The translations under genes and the position numbers were made by a program. Below the pieces are notes generated by a model. That model searched no databases. It worked only from the letters and a program-made list of their open reading frames with translations, and was not told the origin of the DNA. A DNA stretch of 64,000 nt from the NCBI GenBank assembly GCA_963717125.1, contig CAVQVG010000013.1, positions 464,332 to 528,331 on the forward strand, given 5' to 3'. Source of the DNA: RYN-230 sp963717125. GTDB lineage: Bacteria > Actinomycetota > Actinomycetes > Streptosporangiales > Streptosporangiaceae. Positions 20,901-31,400 of this stretch are shown piece by piece. Within the stretch, counting starts at the first letter, position 1. Each line of letters opens with the position of its first letter.

Positions 20901-23900
20901 ATGACGATGATGCCCCTGCCGCCCAGTGCCACTATCGACCCCCAGCGACGTCGCCGCGGTGACCCCAGCCAGCCGCTCCCGCCAGTACCCGCTGGCCCGC
21001 GCCACGTCCTGCCCGCTCACCCAGGCCACAAAATCACGGAACGGCCGGTGCACGTGATGCGGCGGCTGTTCCCCCGCCCGGTAGCAGTGGTAAGCCTCGA
21101 TAAGCTCACCCAGCACAATCGGGACACTCCACCCATCCAGCAGCAGATGGTGATAACTCCACACCAGCTGATGACGCCCACCACCCAGCCGCATCAGCGC
21201 GATCCGCACCAAAGTCGGCTGGCTGAAATCAGCACCCCGGGCCCGGTCAGCCGCCATATACCCAGCAACCGCCTCCCGCTGCCCCCCCTCATCCACCCCC
21301 GACCAGTCCAGCACCTGCCACGGCAACGGCACCGACCGCGACACCACCGACAGCGGCCCAGGCACCCCATCCCACACCACCGTGCTGCGCAGCACCGCAT
21401 GCCGGGAAAACACCAGCTCCCACGCCCGCCGCAACGCCGCCAGATCCAGCTCACCATCCAGCAGCAACCCGTTCTGCACCCAATACACACCCGACCCCGG
21501 CGCCAGCCGGGAATGGAACAACATCCCCTCCTGCAACGCCGTCAACGGGTAAACATCCTCGATGACGGTCATGGCACGCAGCTGGATGACGTCCACGGCG
21601 GCCTGGTCGAGGCGCGCCAACGGGAAGTCCGAGGGCGTGTACCCGCCCACGCCAGGGCTGCAGCAGTGCTCGATCAGCTCGCCCAGCACCTCGGCGTAGC
21701 GCCGCGCCAGCCGGGCCACGGTCACCTCGTCATGAACCTGCCCGGAGTAGGTCCACACCATGACCAGGCAGCCATTGGCGGTGACCTCGGCGTTGATCTC
21801 CAGCAGGTGGGTACGCTGTCCCTCCTGCGACCGCGACGTGCCCAGCGACCCGCCGAGCGGCCTGAAGTGCCCCCCCGCGCCGCCGGGGGCGCCGCCGGGC
21901 GCACTGCCGGGGCCGGGGGCGGGGGCGGGCTGGCCGAGGTAGTTGAAGCTGACCTGCGCGGCCGGAGGGAGCGCGGCGCCAGCCAGGTAACGCAGCAGTC
22001 CGTAACCCAGCCCGCGGCGCGGGATCGCCCGCAGGTATTCCTTGGTACGCCGCAGCGCCGCGCCCGGGTCACCATCGCTGGTGACCCCGGCCAGGACGAC
22101 CGGGTAGAAGCTGGTGAACCAGCCGACGGTCCGTGACACATCGATGTCGGGACCGAGGTCCTCGCGGCCGTGGGATTCCACATCGACCAGCGCTGACGCG
22201 GCCCGCGACCACTCGGTCAGGACCGTTCCGAGCGCGGTCAGCAGCACGTCGCTTATCTGTGTGCGGTAGGCGCGGGGGACCTCGTACAGCAGCCGGGCGG
22301 TCTGCGCCGCGCTGAGTGCCGCGCGGACGTCCCGCGCCGAGGTGGTGGCGTTGGGGCCATGGTGGTCGCGGGGCAGCGAGCCTGCGGCCCGCTGCGCCTG
22401 CCAGTACCTGGTCTCGGCAGTGAGCTCGGGTGAGCTGGCGAGCCCGGCCAGCCGCTGTGACCATCGGCGGAACGAGGTCGTCTTGGACGGCAGCCGGACC
22501 GCCAGCCCCCGCTCGGCCTGGGCATAGGCAGCGGTCAGATCCTCGGCCAGAATCGGCCAGGACACCGCGTCCACGGCCAGATGATGCACCGCGGCCAGCA
22601 GCAGCTGGCCGCGGGCACCGCGGTTGAACAGCACGAACCGGGCCAGCGGCCCGTGTTCCAGGTCCAGGCTGGCATGCGCCGCGCTGGCGTGCGCGCCGAG
22701 GTAGGAGGTCTCCTCCCAACCCTCGGTGTCGCTGGCGTCCACGACCCACAGCAGCTCAGCTGGCTCACCGGCCGCGATCCGGGCGGCCCATTGAGTGCCG
22801 TAGCGCACATAGCGTGCCCGCAGCGCGTCATGGTGGCTGATCAGCGCGGCGATGGCCGTCCGCAGCAGTGCGGGTTCCACCCGCCGGGTGACCTCCAGCA
22901 GCAGGGACTGGTTGAAATGCGCGGGCGCAGGCAGGTCACGGCCGAAGAACCAGCGCTGGATCGGGGACAGCGGGAACTCCCCCACCACCGATCCCTGCTC
23001 GGCATCAGCCGTAGCCCGCCGGCCCGCGACCGCGGCGAGGGCGGCAATGGTCTGATGCTCGAACAGGTCCGCGGGAGTGACATACACCCCTAGTGCCCGG
23101 GCCCGCGAGACAGCCTGGATGCTGATGATCGAGTCACCGCCGAGCTCGAAGAAGTTATCGCCGGTGCCGACCTGATCCAGGCTCAGTACTTCGGCCCACA
23201 CCCGGGCCAGGACCTGCTCGGCCCCAGTCTGCGGAGCGGTGAACGCAGCGGCCAGGTCCGGGCGGCCGGTACTGGGGGCGGGCAGCGCAGCCCGGTCGGT
23301 CTTTCCGCTGGGGGTCAGCGGCACCGCCGTGATGGCCGTGAACACCGCCGGGATCATGTGCTCGGGCAGGGTCAGGCCCAGGAAAGCCCTCAGCTCGCTC
23401 ACTGGCGGTATGCCCGCCCCCGGGCCCGCTGGGACCAGCCAGGCCGCCAGCCGCTGCCGACCGTCGTCACCACGGACCGCGACGACCGCGGCGGCCACGC
23501 CGGGGTGCGCGATGAGCGCGGCCTCGATCTCGCCGGGCTCGACCCGGTACCCACGGATCTTGACCTGGTCATCGGCGCGGCCCAAAAACTCCAGATGCCC
23601 GTCAGCTCGCCACCGCGCCCGGTCGCCGGTCCGGTATACCCGGGACCCATCCCCGGCGAACGGGTCCGCCACGAAGCGCTCCGCGGTCAGCGCCGCCCGG
23701 CCAGCGTACCCCCGCGCGACCCCCGCGCCGCCGATCAGCAACTCCCCCGCCACCCCCGCCGGTACCGGGCCCAGGTACCGGTCGAGGACATAAGCCCGGG
23801 TATTGCGGATTGGACCGCCGATCGGCAGCGGTCCGGCAGCCGGGACGCCGATCGCCAGCACCGCGCAGATGGTCGTCTCGGTGGGACCGTAGGCGTTGAT

Positions 23901-26900
23901 GAAACGCCGCCCGCGGGCCCATGCTGCCGCCAGGCCCGGCGGGCACGGCTCCCCCCCAGTGGCCAGGACGCGCAGGCCCGGCACAGCGGCGGGATCCAGG
24001 TTCTGCAATACAGCCGGCGGGATCTGGGCGACGGTCACCGCAGCGGACCCCAGCAGGTCCTGCAGCTGCGGCGCGGACCGGCGGGTTACTGGCCCAGCGA
24101 TGACCACCAGCGCCCCGGCGGCCAGCGGCGCGAACACCTCCTGAGCGGCGAGGTCGAAGCTGAACGAGGCCAGCTGCAGCGCGACGTCGCCGCTGCCCAG
24201 GTCCAGCGCGTGCTGCTGGGCAGCGACCAGGTTAGCCAGGCCGTGATAAGTGACTGTGACACCCTTGGGCAGGCCCGTGGACCCCGAGGTGTAGTTCAGG
24301 TAAGCGGCCTGACCGGGATGGAGCAGGCAGCCAGGCGGCGGCGTACCGGGCCGTGCTCTGATCACCGCCGCGGTCTCCGGGTCATCCAGCCGGACCCGGC
24401 AGGTGACCCCGGCACCGGCCAGCCCGGTGATCCGGTGATCACCGACCAGAACCTCCGCGCGGCTGTCGGCCAGCATCCAGGCCAGCCGCTCGGCGGGGTA
24501 CCCCGGATCCAGCGCCAGGTACGCACCGCCGGCCTGCAGCACCGCCAAAAGCGCCACCACCATCGCCGGGCCCGGGTCCAGGTACACCCCCACGACGGTC
24601 TCCGGGCCAGTCCCGAGCTCACGCAGGTAGTGAGCCAGTCGCGCCGCCCGGCCCACCAGTTCCCCGTAAGTCACGACCTCGCCAGCACCGGCCACCGCCG
24701 CCGCGGCCGGCCGCATCGCCGCGCTCCCCGCGACCAGTTCCGCGACACCGGCGACCGGGCCCGCGGCGCCGTGCCCCTGGCAGATCAGCTGATCCCGCTC
24801 ATCAGCACTGACCATCGCCAGCACCGACAGCGGCTGGCCGGCCCCCCGGCCACCGCCTCCAGCAGCGTGACGAGGTGCCCGGCCATCCGCCCGGCGGTGG
24901 CCCGGTCGAACAGGTCCGTGCTGTAGATCAGGTCACCGCTGAGCGCGGCACCGGTCTCGGTGAACGCGAACGTCAGATCGAACCGGGCCGCGGTCACCGG
25001 CACGGCCAGCCTGCCGCACGACAGCCCGGCGAACTCCAGCGCCGCCCCGCCGCCCCGCCCGTAAGCGATCATCACCTGGAACAGCGGGTGACGGCTGCGG
25101 TCCCGCGGCAGCGACAGCGCGTCAACCAGCTGCTCGAACGGCAGGTCCTGGTGAGCGTAGTCGTCCAGCGCGCCCCGGCGGACACGGGCCAGCAGCTCAC
25201 CGAACGCAGGATCACCGGACAAGTCCGCGCGCACCGCGAGACTGTTGACGAAAAACCCGATCAGGTCCTCGGTCTCGGCCCGGCCGCGGTTGGCGACCGG
25301 GGTGCCGACCACCACATCGTCCTGGCCGGCGTACCGGCCCAACAGCACGGCCAGGCCGGCCAGCAGCGTCATGAACATCGTCGCGCCGCCCGCGCGCGCC
25401 GCGGCCCTCAGCCCGTCCGCCGCGGCGGCGGGAACGCTGAACGGCACGCTGCCCCCAGCCGGGGAACGCACCGCCGGGCGGGGCCGGTCCGCGGGCAGCT
25501 CCAGCACCGCCGCGCCCGCTAGCCGGTCCCGCCAGTACGCCAGCTGATCACCCAGGACCTCACCGGACAGCCAGTCCCGCTGCCAGACCGCGAAATCGGC
25601 GTATTGCACCGCCAGGTCCGCCAGCGGCGAAGGCCGGCCCGCCCGGTAGGCGGTATACAGCACCGACAGCTCCCGCCGGAAAATATCCGCGGACCAGTCA
25701 TCAGAAACCACATGATGCAGCACCAAGATCAGGACATGGTCCTCGGTGCCCAGCCGGAGCAGCCGGCCACGCAGCAGCGGCCCGGCCGCCAGGTCGAACG
25801 GGGTCACCGCCTCGACCGCGGCCAGCTCCCGGGCCCGCCCCGCCGGGTCAGCCTCCTGCGACAGGTCAGCCGCCCGCAGCGCGAACCCCCCCGCCGGGTC
25901 GATGACCTGATACCCCGCCCCGTCGATCGTGACCAGCCGGGTCCGCAGCACCTCATGCCGCGCCACGATCGTCTCCAGCGCCCGCCGCAGCGCGGCCTCA
26001 TCCAGCGGCCCGGCCATCCGCAGCACGATCGGGGGGATGTTGTACTCAGCCGACCCCGGTTCCAGCTGGTCGAGGAACCACAGCCGCTGCTGCGCGAAAG
26101 ACAACGGCAGCCGCCGCCCGCAGCAGGCCGGCACGATCGGCGGCGCCAGCGCGCCTGGCCCGGACATGCCAACGACAGCGGCCAGCTCACCCACGGTGGG
26201 ATGGTCAAACAGCACCGCCAGCGGCAACTCCCGCTCAAACGCCGCCCGCACCCGGGAAATCACCTGGACCGCGACCAGCGAATGACCGCCCAGCTCGAAG
26301 AAATTGTCGCTGACGCCGACCCGCCGCATCCCGAGTACCTGCGCCCAGATCGCGGCGATGACCTCCTCCGCCGGGGTCCGCGGCGGGAGGAACGGGCAGG
26401 CCAGCCCACCACGGTCGCTGCCGGGCGCCGGCAACGCGGCCCGGTCCAGTTTCCCGTTCGCCGTCAGCGGCAGCCCAGCCAGCTCGATGAACACGCCCGG
26501 GACCATGTAACCGGGCAGCACCCGGCCCAGGAACTCCCGCAGCTCCCCGGCCCCCGGGATGCCCTGCCCCCCAGCGGCGGGCACGACGTAGGCGGCCAGC
26601 CGCCGGTCCTGGTCCTCCCCCTGAGCCACGACCACCGCCGAGGCCACCGCGGGATGCGCGGCCAGCGCCGCCTCGACCTCGCCGGGCTCGATCCGGAACC
26701 CCCGCACCTTCACCTGATGATCAGCGCGGCCCAGGAACTCCAGCTCCCCGCCCAGCCGCCAGCGGGCCCGGTCCCCGGTACGGTACAGCCGCGACCCGCC
26801 GGCGGCGAACGGGTCGGCGATGAACCGTCCCGCAGTCAGCCCAGCCCGGCCGTGATACCCCCGCGCCACCCCCGCCCCGCCGATCAGAAGCTCACCAGCC

Positions 26901-29362
26901 ACCCCCGCAGGAACCGGGCGAAGATAACGGTCCACAACATAAATCTGGGTATTGGCCACCGGATACCCCAACGTGACGTCCCCCCCGGCCGTCACCTGCC
27001 CACACAACGACCAGATCGTCGTCTCCGTCGGCCCGTACAAATTCCACAGCGCCGCCGCCCGGCCACGGACCGCCTCCGCCAGCCCCCGGGGCAGCGCTTC
27101 CCCCCCGCACAGCGCAACCAGTCCCGCCGACCCAGCCCAGCCATCATCGACCAGCATCCGCCACGTCGCCGGAGTCGCCTGCAGCACCGTGGCACCCGAC
27201 CGCCCGATCTCACCCGCCAGCACCCCCGGCGACCCGGCCGCCTCCCGGCCGGCCACCACCAGCCGCGCACCGGTCACCAGCGGCAGCCACAACTCCAGGC
27301 CCGCGATATCAAACCCCAAAGTAGTCACCGCCAGCACCACGTCACCACCGCCCAGCCCGGGCCGCTGCGCCATCGACGCCAGGAAGTTCACCAGGCTCCG
27401 GTGCGAGACCACCACGCCCTTCGGCTGGCCGGTCAACCCCGACGTATACATCACATAAGCAGCCTGACCCGCAGCGATCACCGCCGTCGGCACCCCGCCC
27501 GGCACCGAGCTGACCAGCGCCGCGGTGTCCGGATCATCCAGCCACACCACCGCCGCCGTCCCCACCGCCAGCTGCCCAGCCACCCGCGAATGACCAACCA
27601 GCACCAACGCCCCGCTATCAGCCAGCATGAACCCAAGCCGCTCCGCCGGATACCCCGGATCCAGCGGCAGGAACGCCCCGCCGGCCTTCCACACCGCCAG
27701 CACCGCGACCACCATGTCCAGGCCACGCTCCACACACACCCCCACCACCACCTCCGGCCCCACGCCCACACCACGCAGGTAACCAGCCAGCCGCCCCACC
27801 CGCCCGTCCAGCCCCGCATACGTCAGCGAGACCCCCCCACACGTAACCGCCACCGCATCCGGCTCTGCCGCCGCCCGCGCCGCGACCACCTCATGCACCC
27901 CGCGCCATCCCGGCACCACCGCCGCGGTGTCATTCCACCGGGACAGCTCCCGCCGCTCCCCCGCCGTGACCACCGGCAGCTGCGACAAGCACCGCCCCGG
28001 ATCATCAGCCACCGCCTCAAGCAACCGGACCAGATGCCCGGCCATCCGCACCACCGTTGGCTGGTCGAACAACTCCGTGCTAAACCCCAGAGCACCCGCC
28101 AGCGCCCCGCCCCCGCCGTCCTCCAGGAACAGCGACAAATCAAACCGGGCCGTCACCCGCTCGACAGCGAGACCATCGGCCTTCAGCCCGCCCAGACGGA
28201 ACTCCCCACCCCCGCCCACGCCGTAACTGAAAAGCACCTGGAACAGCGGGGTACGGGAACGGTCCCGTTCCGGGAGCAGCGCATCAACGACATACTCAAA
28301 GGGAATATTCTGATGATCAAAAGCAGCCAGCGCCACCGCGCGGACCTGGCTCAGGAGCTCGGTAAACGCCGGGTCACCCGACAAATCCATCCGCAGCACC
28401 AGGGTATTAAGAAAAAGCCCGATCAGGTCCTCCGACTCCGCCCTTCCGCGATTAGCGACCGGAGTCCCCACCACCACATCATCCTGGTCCCCGTAATAAC
28501 CAAGCAGCACCGCAAACCCCGCGAGCAGCACCATGAACATCGTCGCGCCCGAATCACGGGCCAGCTCCCGCAACCGCGCGCCCGTCTCCCCCGAAAGCTC
28601 GAACCCGGTCATCTCCCCGGCCGCCGACCGTAGGGCCGGCCGCGGCCGGTCCGCAGGCAGCTCCACCGCTGGCGCCCCGGCCAGTTGCTCCCGCCAGTAC
28701 GTCAGCTCCCCAGCCGCTGCCTCTCCCGCCACCCACTCACGCTGCCAGAACGCGAAATCGGCGTACTGCCACGCCAGCGGCTCCAACCAAGCCGAGTCCC
28801 CCCGCGCGAACCCCTCATACAACACGCCCAGCTCACGGAAGAAAATCCCCGCCGACCACTCATCAAACACCACATGATGCACGCACAGGCCCAGGACATG
28901 ATCACCGGGGCCAAGCCGGATCAGCGTCCCCCGTGCCAGCGGCCCGGCCGCCAGATCAAAAGGCCGCACCGCATCCGCCGCCAGCAGCCGCCGCGCCCCC
29001 GCCAGCGGATCGGCCTCACCACTTAAATCCACCACCGCCAGGCAGAACCCCGCCCCCGGATCAATCACCTGGCACGCCACGCCATCAACGGCCACCAGCC
29101 GTGTTCGCAGCACCTCATGACGCTCCACCACCGCATCTAGCGCGGTCGCCAGCGCCCGCGCATCAAGATCACCGCCCAGCCGCACTGCCATCGGCGAGTT
29201 ATACAATGCCGAGCCAGGCTCCAGAAGATCCAGGAACCACAACCGTTGCTGCGCGAACGACAACGGAACCGGCCCCTCCGGCCTCCCCGGCTGTCCCGGA
29301 AACGGCACCCGCTCCCCCCGCAGACGCCGCCTCATCAGTTCCCGCTTAGCCTCGGAAAGCAT
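8670..29362 (-). CDS. NRPS B: six-module synthetase, no thioesterase (interrupted by four apparent frameshifts)
   Basis: This 20.7-kb gene encodes about 6,900 residues. Order: C-A-T (Gly), C-A-T-E (D-residue), C-A-T, C-A-T (Asp), C-A-T (Val/Ile-like), C-A-T (Asp). The start is ATG 29362 with GGAGG six bases upstream (complement at 29369-29373). The N-terminus LSEAKRELMRRRLRGE is typical of synthetases. The natural end is the TAG at 8670-8672 after a short acidic tail (GTDSDGEDYQEFEF), possibly a docking tail. There is no TE domain, so the chain must pass to another protein. The reading frame changes near 24,840 (C-run), 14,311 (extra C against the paralogous copy), 12,266 and 10,440. No stop/restart pair resembles a gene boundary, so I annotate one gene. 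If the indels are real the gene is dead; consensus error is likelier. It is probably cotranscribed with the monooxygenase 27 bases upstream. Confidence 0.93.
8890..10030. repeat. Asp adenylation cassette, one of four near-identical copies
   Basis: The same about 1.14-kb sequence recurs at 15,352-16,492, 44,372-45,512 and 50,799-51,939 (offsets 6,462, 35,482 and 41,909). Each encodes the A core from the A3 motif to A10 with pocket DFTKVGHIGK. Confidence 0.9.
11915..15130 (-). other. NRPS B module 5: C-A-T, predicted Val/Ile-like
   Basis: The pocket reads DAFYLGATFK (SFDAATFE, YLTAALF, LLVGGEA, NAYGPTETTTF), in the Val/branched-aliphatic group typified by DAFWIGGTFK. This is the most divergent A domain among the later modules. 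The first half of its C domain belongs to the 4.3-kb block shared with NRPS A. Frameshifts occur near 14,311 (C domain, where the paralog at 49,758 has one base fewer) and 12,266 (A-domain tail). The carrier motif LGGHSLLATQ is near 12,080. Confidence 0.8.
14219..18535. repeat. 4.3-kb near-identical block, copy 1 (in NRPS B)
   Basis: This block matches 49,667-53,982 in NRPS A at a constant offset of about 35,447. By eye I found three substitutions (near 16,314, 17,051 and 18,366) and one extra base (near 14,311). It runs from just after the carrier serine motif of module 3, through C-A-T of module 4, into the C domain of module 5. Confidence 0.9.
15130..18380 (-). other. NRPS B module 4: C-A-T, predicted Asp
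   Basis: The pocket is DFTKVGHIGK, an Asp-type code. C (HHVVFDEWS), A and T are uninterrupted. Nearly the whole module is part of a block almost identical to NRPS A module 4, with three single-base differences noted by eye over the block. The A3 core YTSGSTGTPKG is near 16,490 and the carrier serine near 15,305. Confidence 0.85.
18380..21600 (-). other. NRPS B module 3: DCL-type C-A-T, specificity unassigned
   Basis: The C domain differs from all others in the window: it opens YPLTALQEGMLFHS and has the active site HHLLLDGWS. This is the DCL type that accepts a D-configured donor, as expected after the epimerase of module 2. The pocket reads DAVLLGVVIK, which matches no code I know and is mostly aliphatic. 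Outside two small pocket patches (19,432-19,449 and 19,558-19,603) the A domain is nearly the same as that of NRPS A module 1. Confidence 0.82.
21600..26115 (-). other. NRPS B module 2: C-A-T-E, D-amino acid, residue unassigned
   Basis: A regular C domain is followed by an A domain with pocket DLQQAGAICK, which I cannot assign. The carrier domain has LGGDSIISIQ near 23,140; the GGDS variant is typical of carriers that serve an epimerase. A one-base frameshift sits in the C-run near 24,840, between C and A. This is the only epimerising module in the window. Confidence 0.85.
21640..22990 (-). other. Epimerization domain of NRPS B module 2
   Basis: Opening LSPIQRWFFGRDLP, catalytic HHLAVDAVSW (HHxxxDxxSW), then VESHGRED and RTVGWFTSFYPV are the canonical E-domain motifs in order. 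It inverts the alpha carbon of the module 2 residue before transfer to the DCL C domain of module 3. Confidence 0.93.
26115..29362 (-). other. NRPS B module 1: C-A-T, predicted Gly
   Basis: The gene starts with a complete C domain (LSFAQQRLWFLDLL; HHVVFDEWS), so the module either receives an acyl or peptidyl donor or carries a vestigial C. The pocket reads DILQCGLIWK (FDIAGLE, LQATPAT, LCGGEAL, NLYGPTETTIW), one position from the classical Gly code DILQLGLIWK. The carrier is LGGHSLVAVQ near 26,285. Its sequence is clearly less homogenised than that of later modules. Confidence 0.85.
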
Positions 29363-29389
29363 AGATAACCTCCGTACCGAGAAACTGAG

Positions 29390-30422
29390 CTAGGCCAGAA
29401 CCGTCAGCAAATTGTCGAGGCTCTTCATAATTGACGGATAGTCGAAGCCGAAATCGATAAGGCAGGCGACCTCGTCAACATCCCATGCGCTCACGGTGGC
29501 CAGCCGTTCAGGCACCTCGTCTATGACGCAGATTAGACCGGTGTCGAGATATCGTGCTGTGCCGAGTGCCGCGACCGCTTTGCGGTCGAACAGGACTCAT
29601 CGACGCGAGCGCATCAGCGGCGGCAGCGTTCGCGAGATTGGATTCGTCGAGTTTCATCGAGCTGACCAGATAGCGGGCCAGTTCCGACTCCGCCCGCTCG
29701 GCGGACCTGCGCGAGCCATCGAGAATATGAGTGTGCAGCATCAAAGTGACGTGGCCTGACCCGCCGCCATGTCTTTCACAGGCTCTCCGGTATGCCCTGA
29801 TGTTGGATTGCAATGCGTCCGGACTTTGGCCGACGAGATGGGTTAGGACGCCCGCGCCCAGCGAGCCAGCGAACTCGAAGGTGGCCGCCGAACCGCCTGA
29901 CGTCAGCCAGGTCGGCAGCTCCGGCTGGACTGGACGCGGCTGGGTCAGTACCTCTATTTCGCATCCCGCCGCGTCAGGGAAGAGCTGGGATTCGCCCCGC
30001 CAGAGCGCCCGGACTGTATCGATCCCCTCGCGCATGACTCTTTTGCGCTCAGTGACATCTGATCGGGAGAGCACGAAGTCGCGCCCATGCCAGCCGGAGG
30101 CGAACGAGACGCCAGCTCGGCCCCGCGAAAGCTGGTCGATGACTGCCCACTCCTCCGCTACGCGAGCGGGATGGTGTAACGGGAGCACCACGCTGCCGGC
30201 GCGAATACCGATCCTGCGGGTAGTCGCCGCGACCGCCGCCGCCACTACCGATGGATTTGGGTAAAGGAATCCAAAATCCCCAAAGTGCCGTTCCGGCAGC
30301 CATACCGCCTCCAGGCCGGCCTCGTCGCCGAGCCGGGCGCTGTCGAGTAGCACATCGTACGGCGACGTGGCTTGAGCCACCTCGCAGCTCGCGGCGAAGT
30401 AGGACAGGCTGATCGTCACCAT
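29390..30422 (-). CDS. Luciferase-like flavin-dependent monooxygenase (NRPS-associated type), one apparent frameshift
   Basis: The start is ATG 30422, with GGAGGG eight bases upstream (complement 30431-30436). The protein begins ISLSYFAASCEV and has LGDEAGLEAVWLPERHFGDF, RIGIRAGSVVLPLHHP and GRAGVSFASGWHGRDFVL. These are landmarks of the MupA/Atu3665-like luciferase family that commonly accompanies NRPS and PKS genes; such enzymes use reduced FMN and oxygen. The first frame drifts after about residue 272. After an extra base near 29,598 the minus strand continues LFDRKAVAALGTARYL, then ERLATVSAWDVDEVACLIDF, the family's C-terminal end, to a TAG at 29390-29392. Full length is thus about 343 residues. 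It sits 33 bases after the NRPS A stop and 27 before the NRPS B start, so the three are one operon. It probably oxidises a residue or tethered intermediate; the target is unknown. Confidence 0.85.
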
Positions 30423-30455
30423 GATGAGATCCCTCCAGAAATGATCATTGCTCGG

Positions 30456-31400
30456 TCATCTCGCTGTTTCTCCACGTCGGTCCGCACATCGCTGCCAGCG
30501 CCTAATCTCTGTGCTGAGCCAGGCGCCGATTGTCTCCGCGCCCTCGCCAAAGACCAGCGTGGTGTGCTGCCCTGGCACACTCACGATCTCCGGCTCCTGA
30601 CGAAGCACAGACCGCCATTGCTCCAGGATCGCGTGCTGGTGGTTGCCGGCTCGATTTTCGTCACGGGGCATGACTCGATGGTTTTCCTCACGGGGCCTGA
30701 CTCGATTGCTTTCGTCACGGGGCATGAACAGCACGACCCGGCCGCCATACGGCTTCCAGCGGCGCATGAGGCCCCGGTAATGTTCACTCGCCTCGTTATT
30801 GGCGAGCGCGACTCGCCCGATCCGCAACCACTGCTTGTCGCCTGCCCGGAGGGCGGCCAGGTCATCGTCATCCAAATTCAAGTACCGTAGGAGTTGCTCT
30901 TCATATGCTGGAAGGAGCCGCTGTCCCGGTCCGGCGGCGATCGTGTCGTCGAGATGGCGCATGAGCTTTCGCCCCGCCCGGCTCAGGGGTCGCCGGCGGC
31001 GCTTGGGGACTGGCTGGCGTGGCGGGCCGATCAGGAAGACACCGCCGACCTCCTTGCCCGTCGCGGTCGCCTGGCGTGCCATCTCGACGGCGATGTAGCC
31101 GCCCATGGACCAGCCGGCGAACAGGTAGGGGCCGTCCGGCTGCAGCCGCAGCACCTCGTGGAGGTACGCCGATGCCATCTCCGTGATCGACTCCAGCGGC
31201 CGGCCGTCGCCGGTCAGGCCCCGTGACTGCAGCCCGTAGAACTGCTGGCCTTCGCCAAGGTGACCAGCCAGTTCGGCGTACTCGGTGACCCCGCCGGTCG
31301 ATGAGTGCGCGCAGAAAACCGCGGGAACGGCCGTTCCCCTCCGGACCCGGACGGCCGACCGGATATCCGGATCCTCGGCCTCGGCCAGGAGCAGCGGGGC
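30456..31400 (-). other. Thioesterase domain of NRPS A
   Basis: This is an alpha/beta-hydrolase release domain. The nucleophile serine is in GWSMGG (about 31,096-31,116) and the catalytic histidine in VPGQHTTLVF (about 30,550-30,580). The acid normally found after the strand following the nucleophile (often LLD) is replaced here: the strand reads GVFLIGPP. A possible substitute is the Asp in LFMPRDES, after a later strand, where canonical hydrolases keep it. That loop is also the site of a small tandem repeat. Confidence 0.88.

Noticed and set aside
16071..22136. Very long plus-strand open frame opposite NRPS B (similar ones at 35,474-40,348, 51,518-57,205 and 57,206-62,260)
   Set aside because: These are antisense shadows of G/C-rich NRPS codons: their translations are Arg/His/Gln/Pro-rich low-complexity strings, while the minus strand encodes textbook NRPS motifs throughout.
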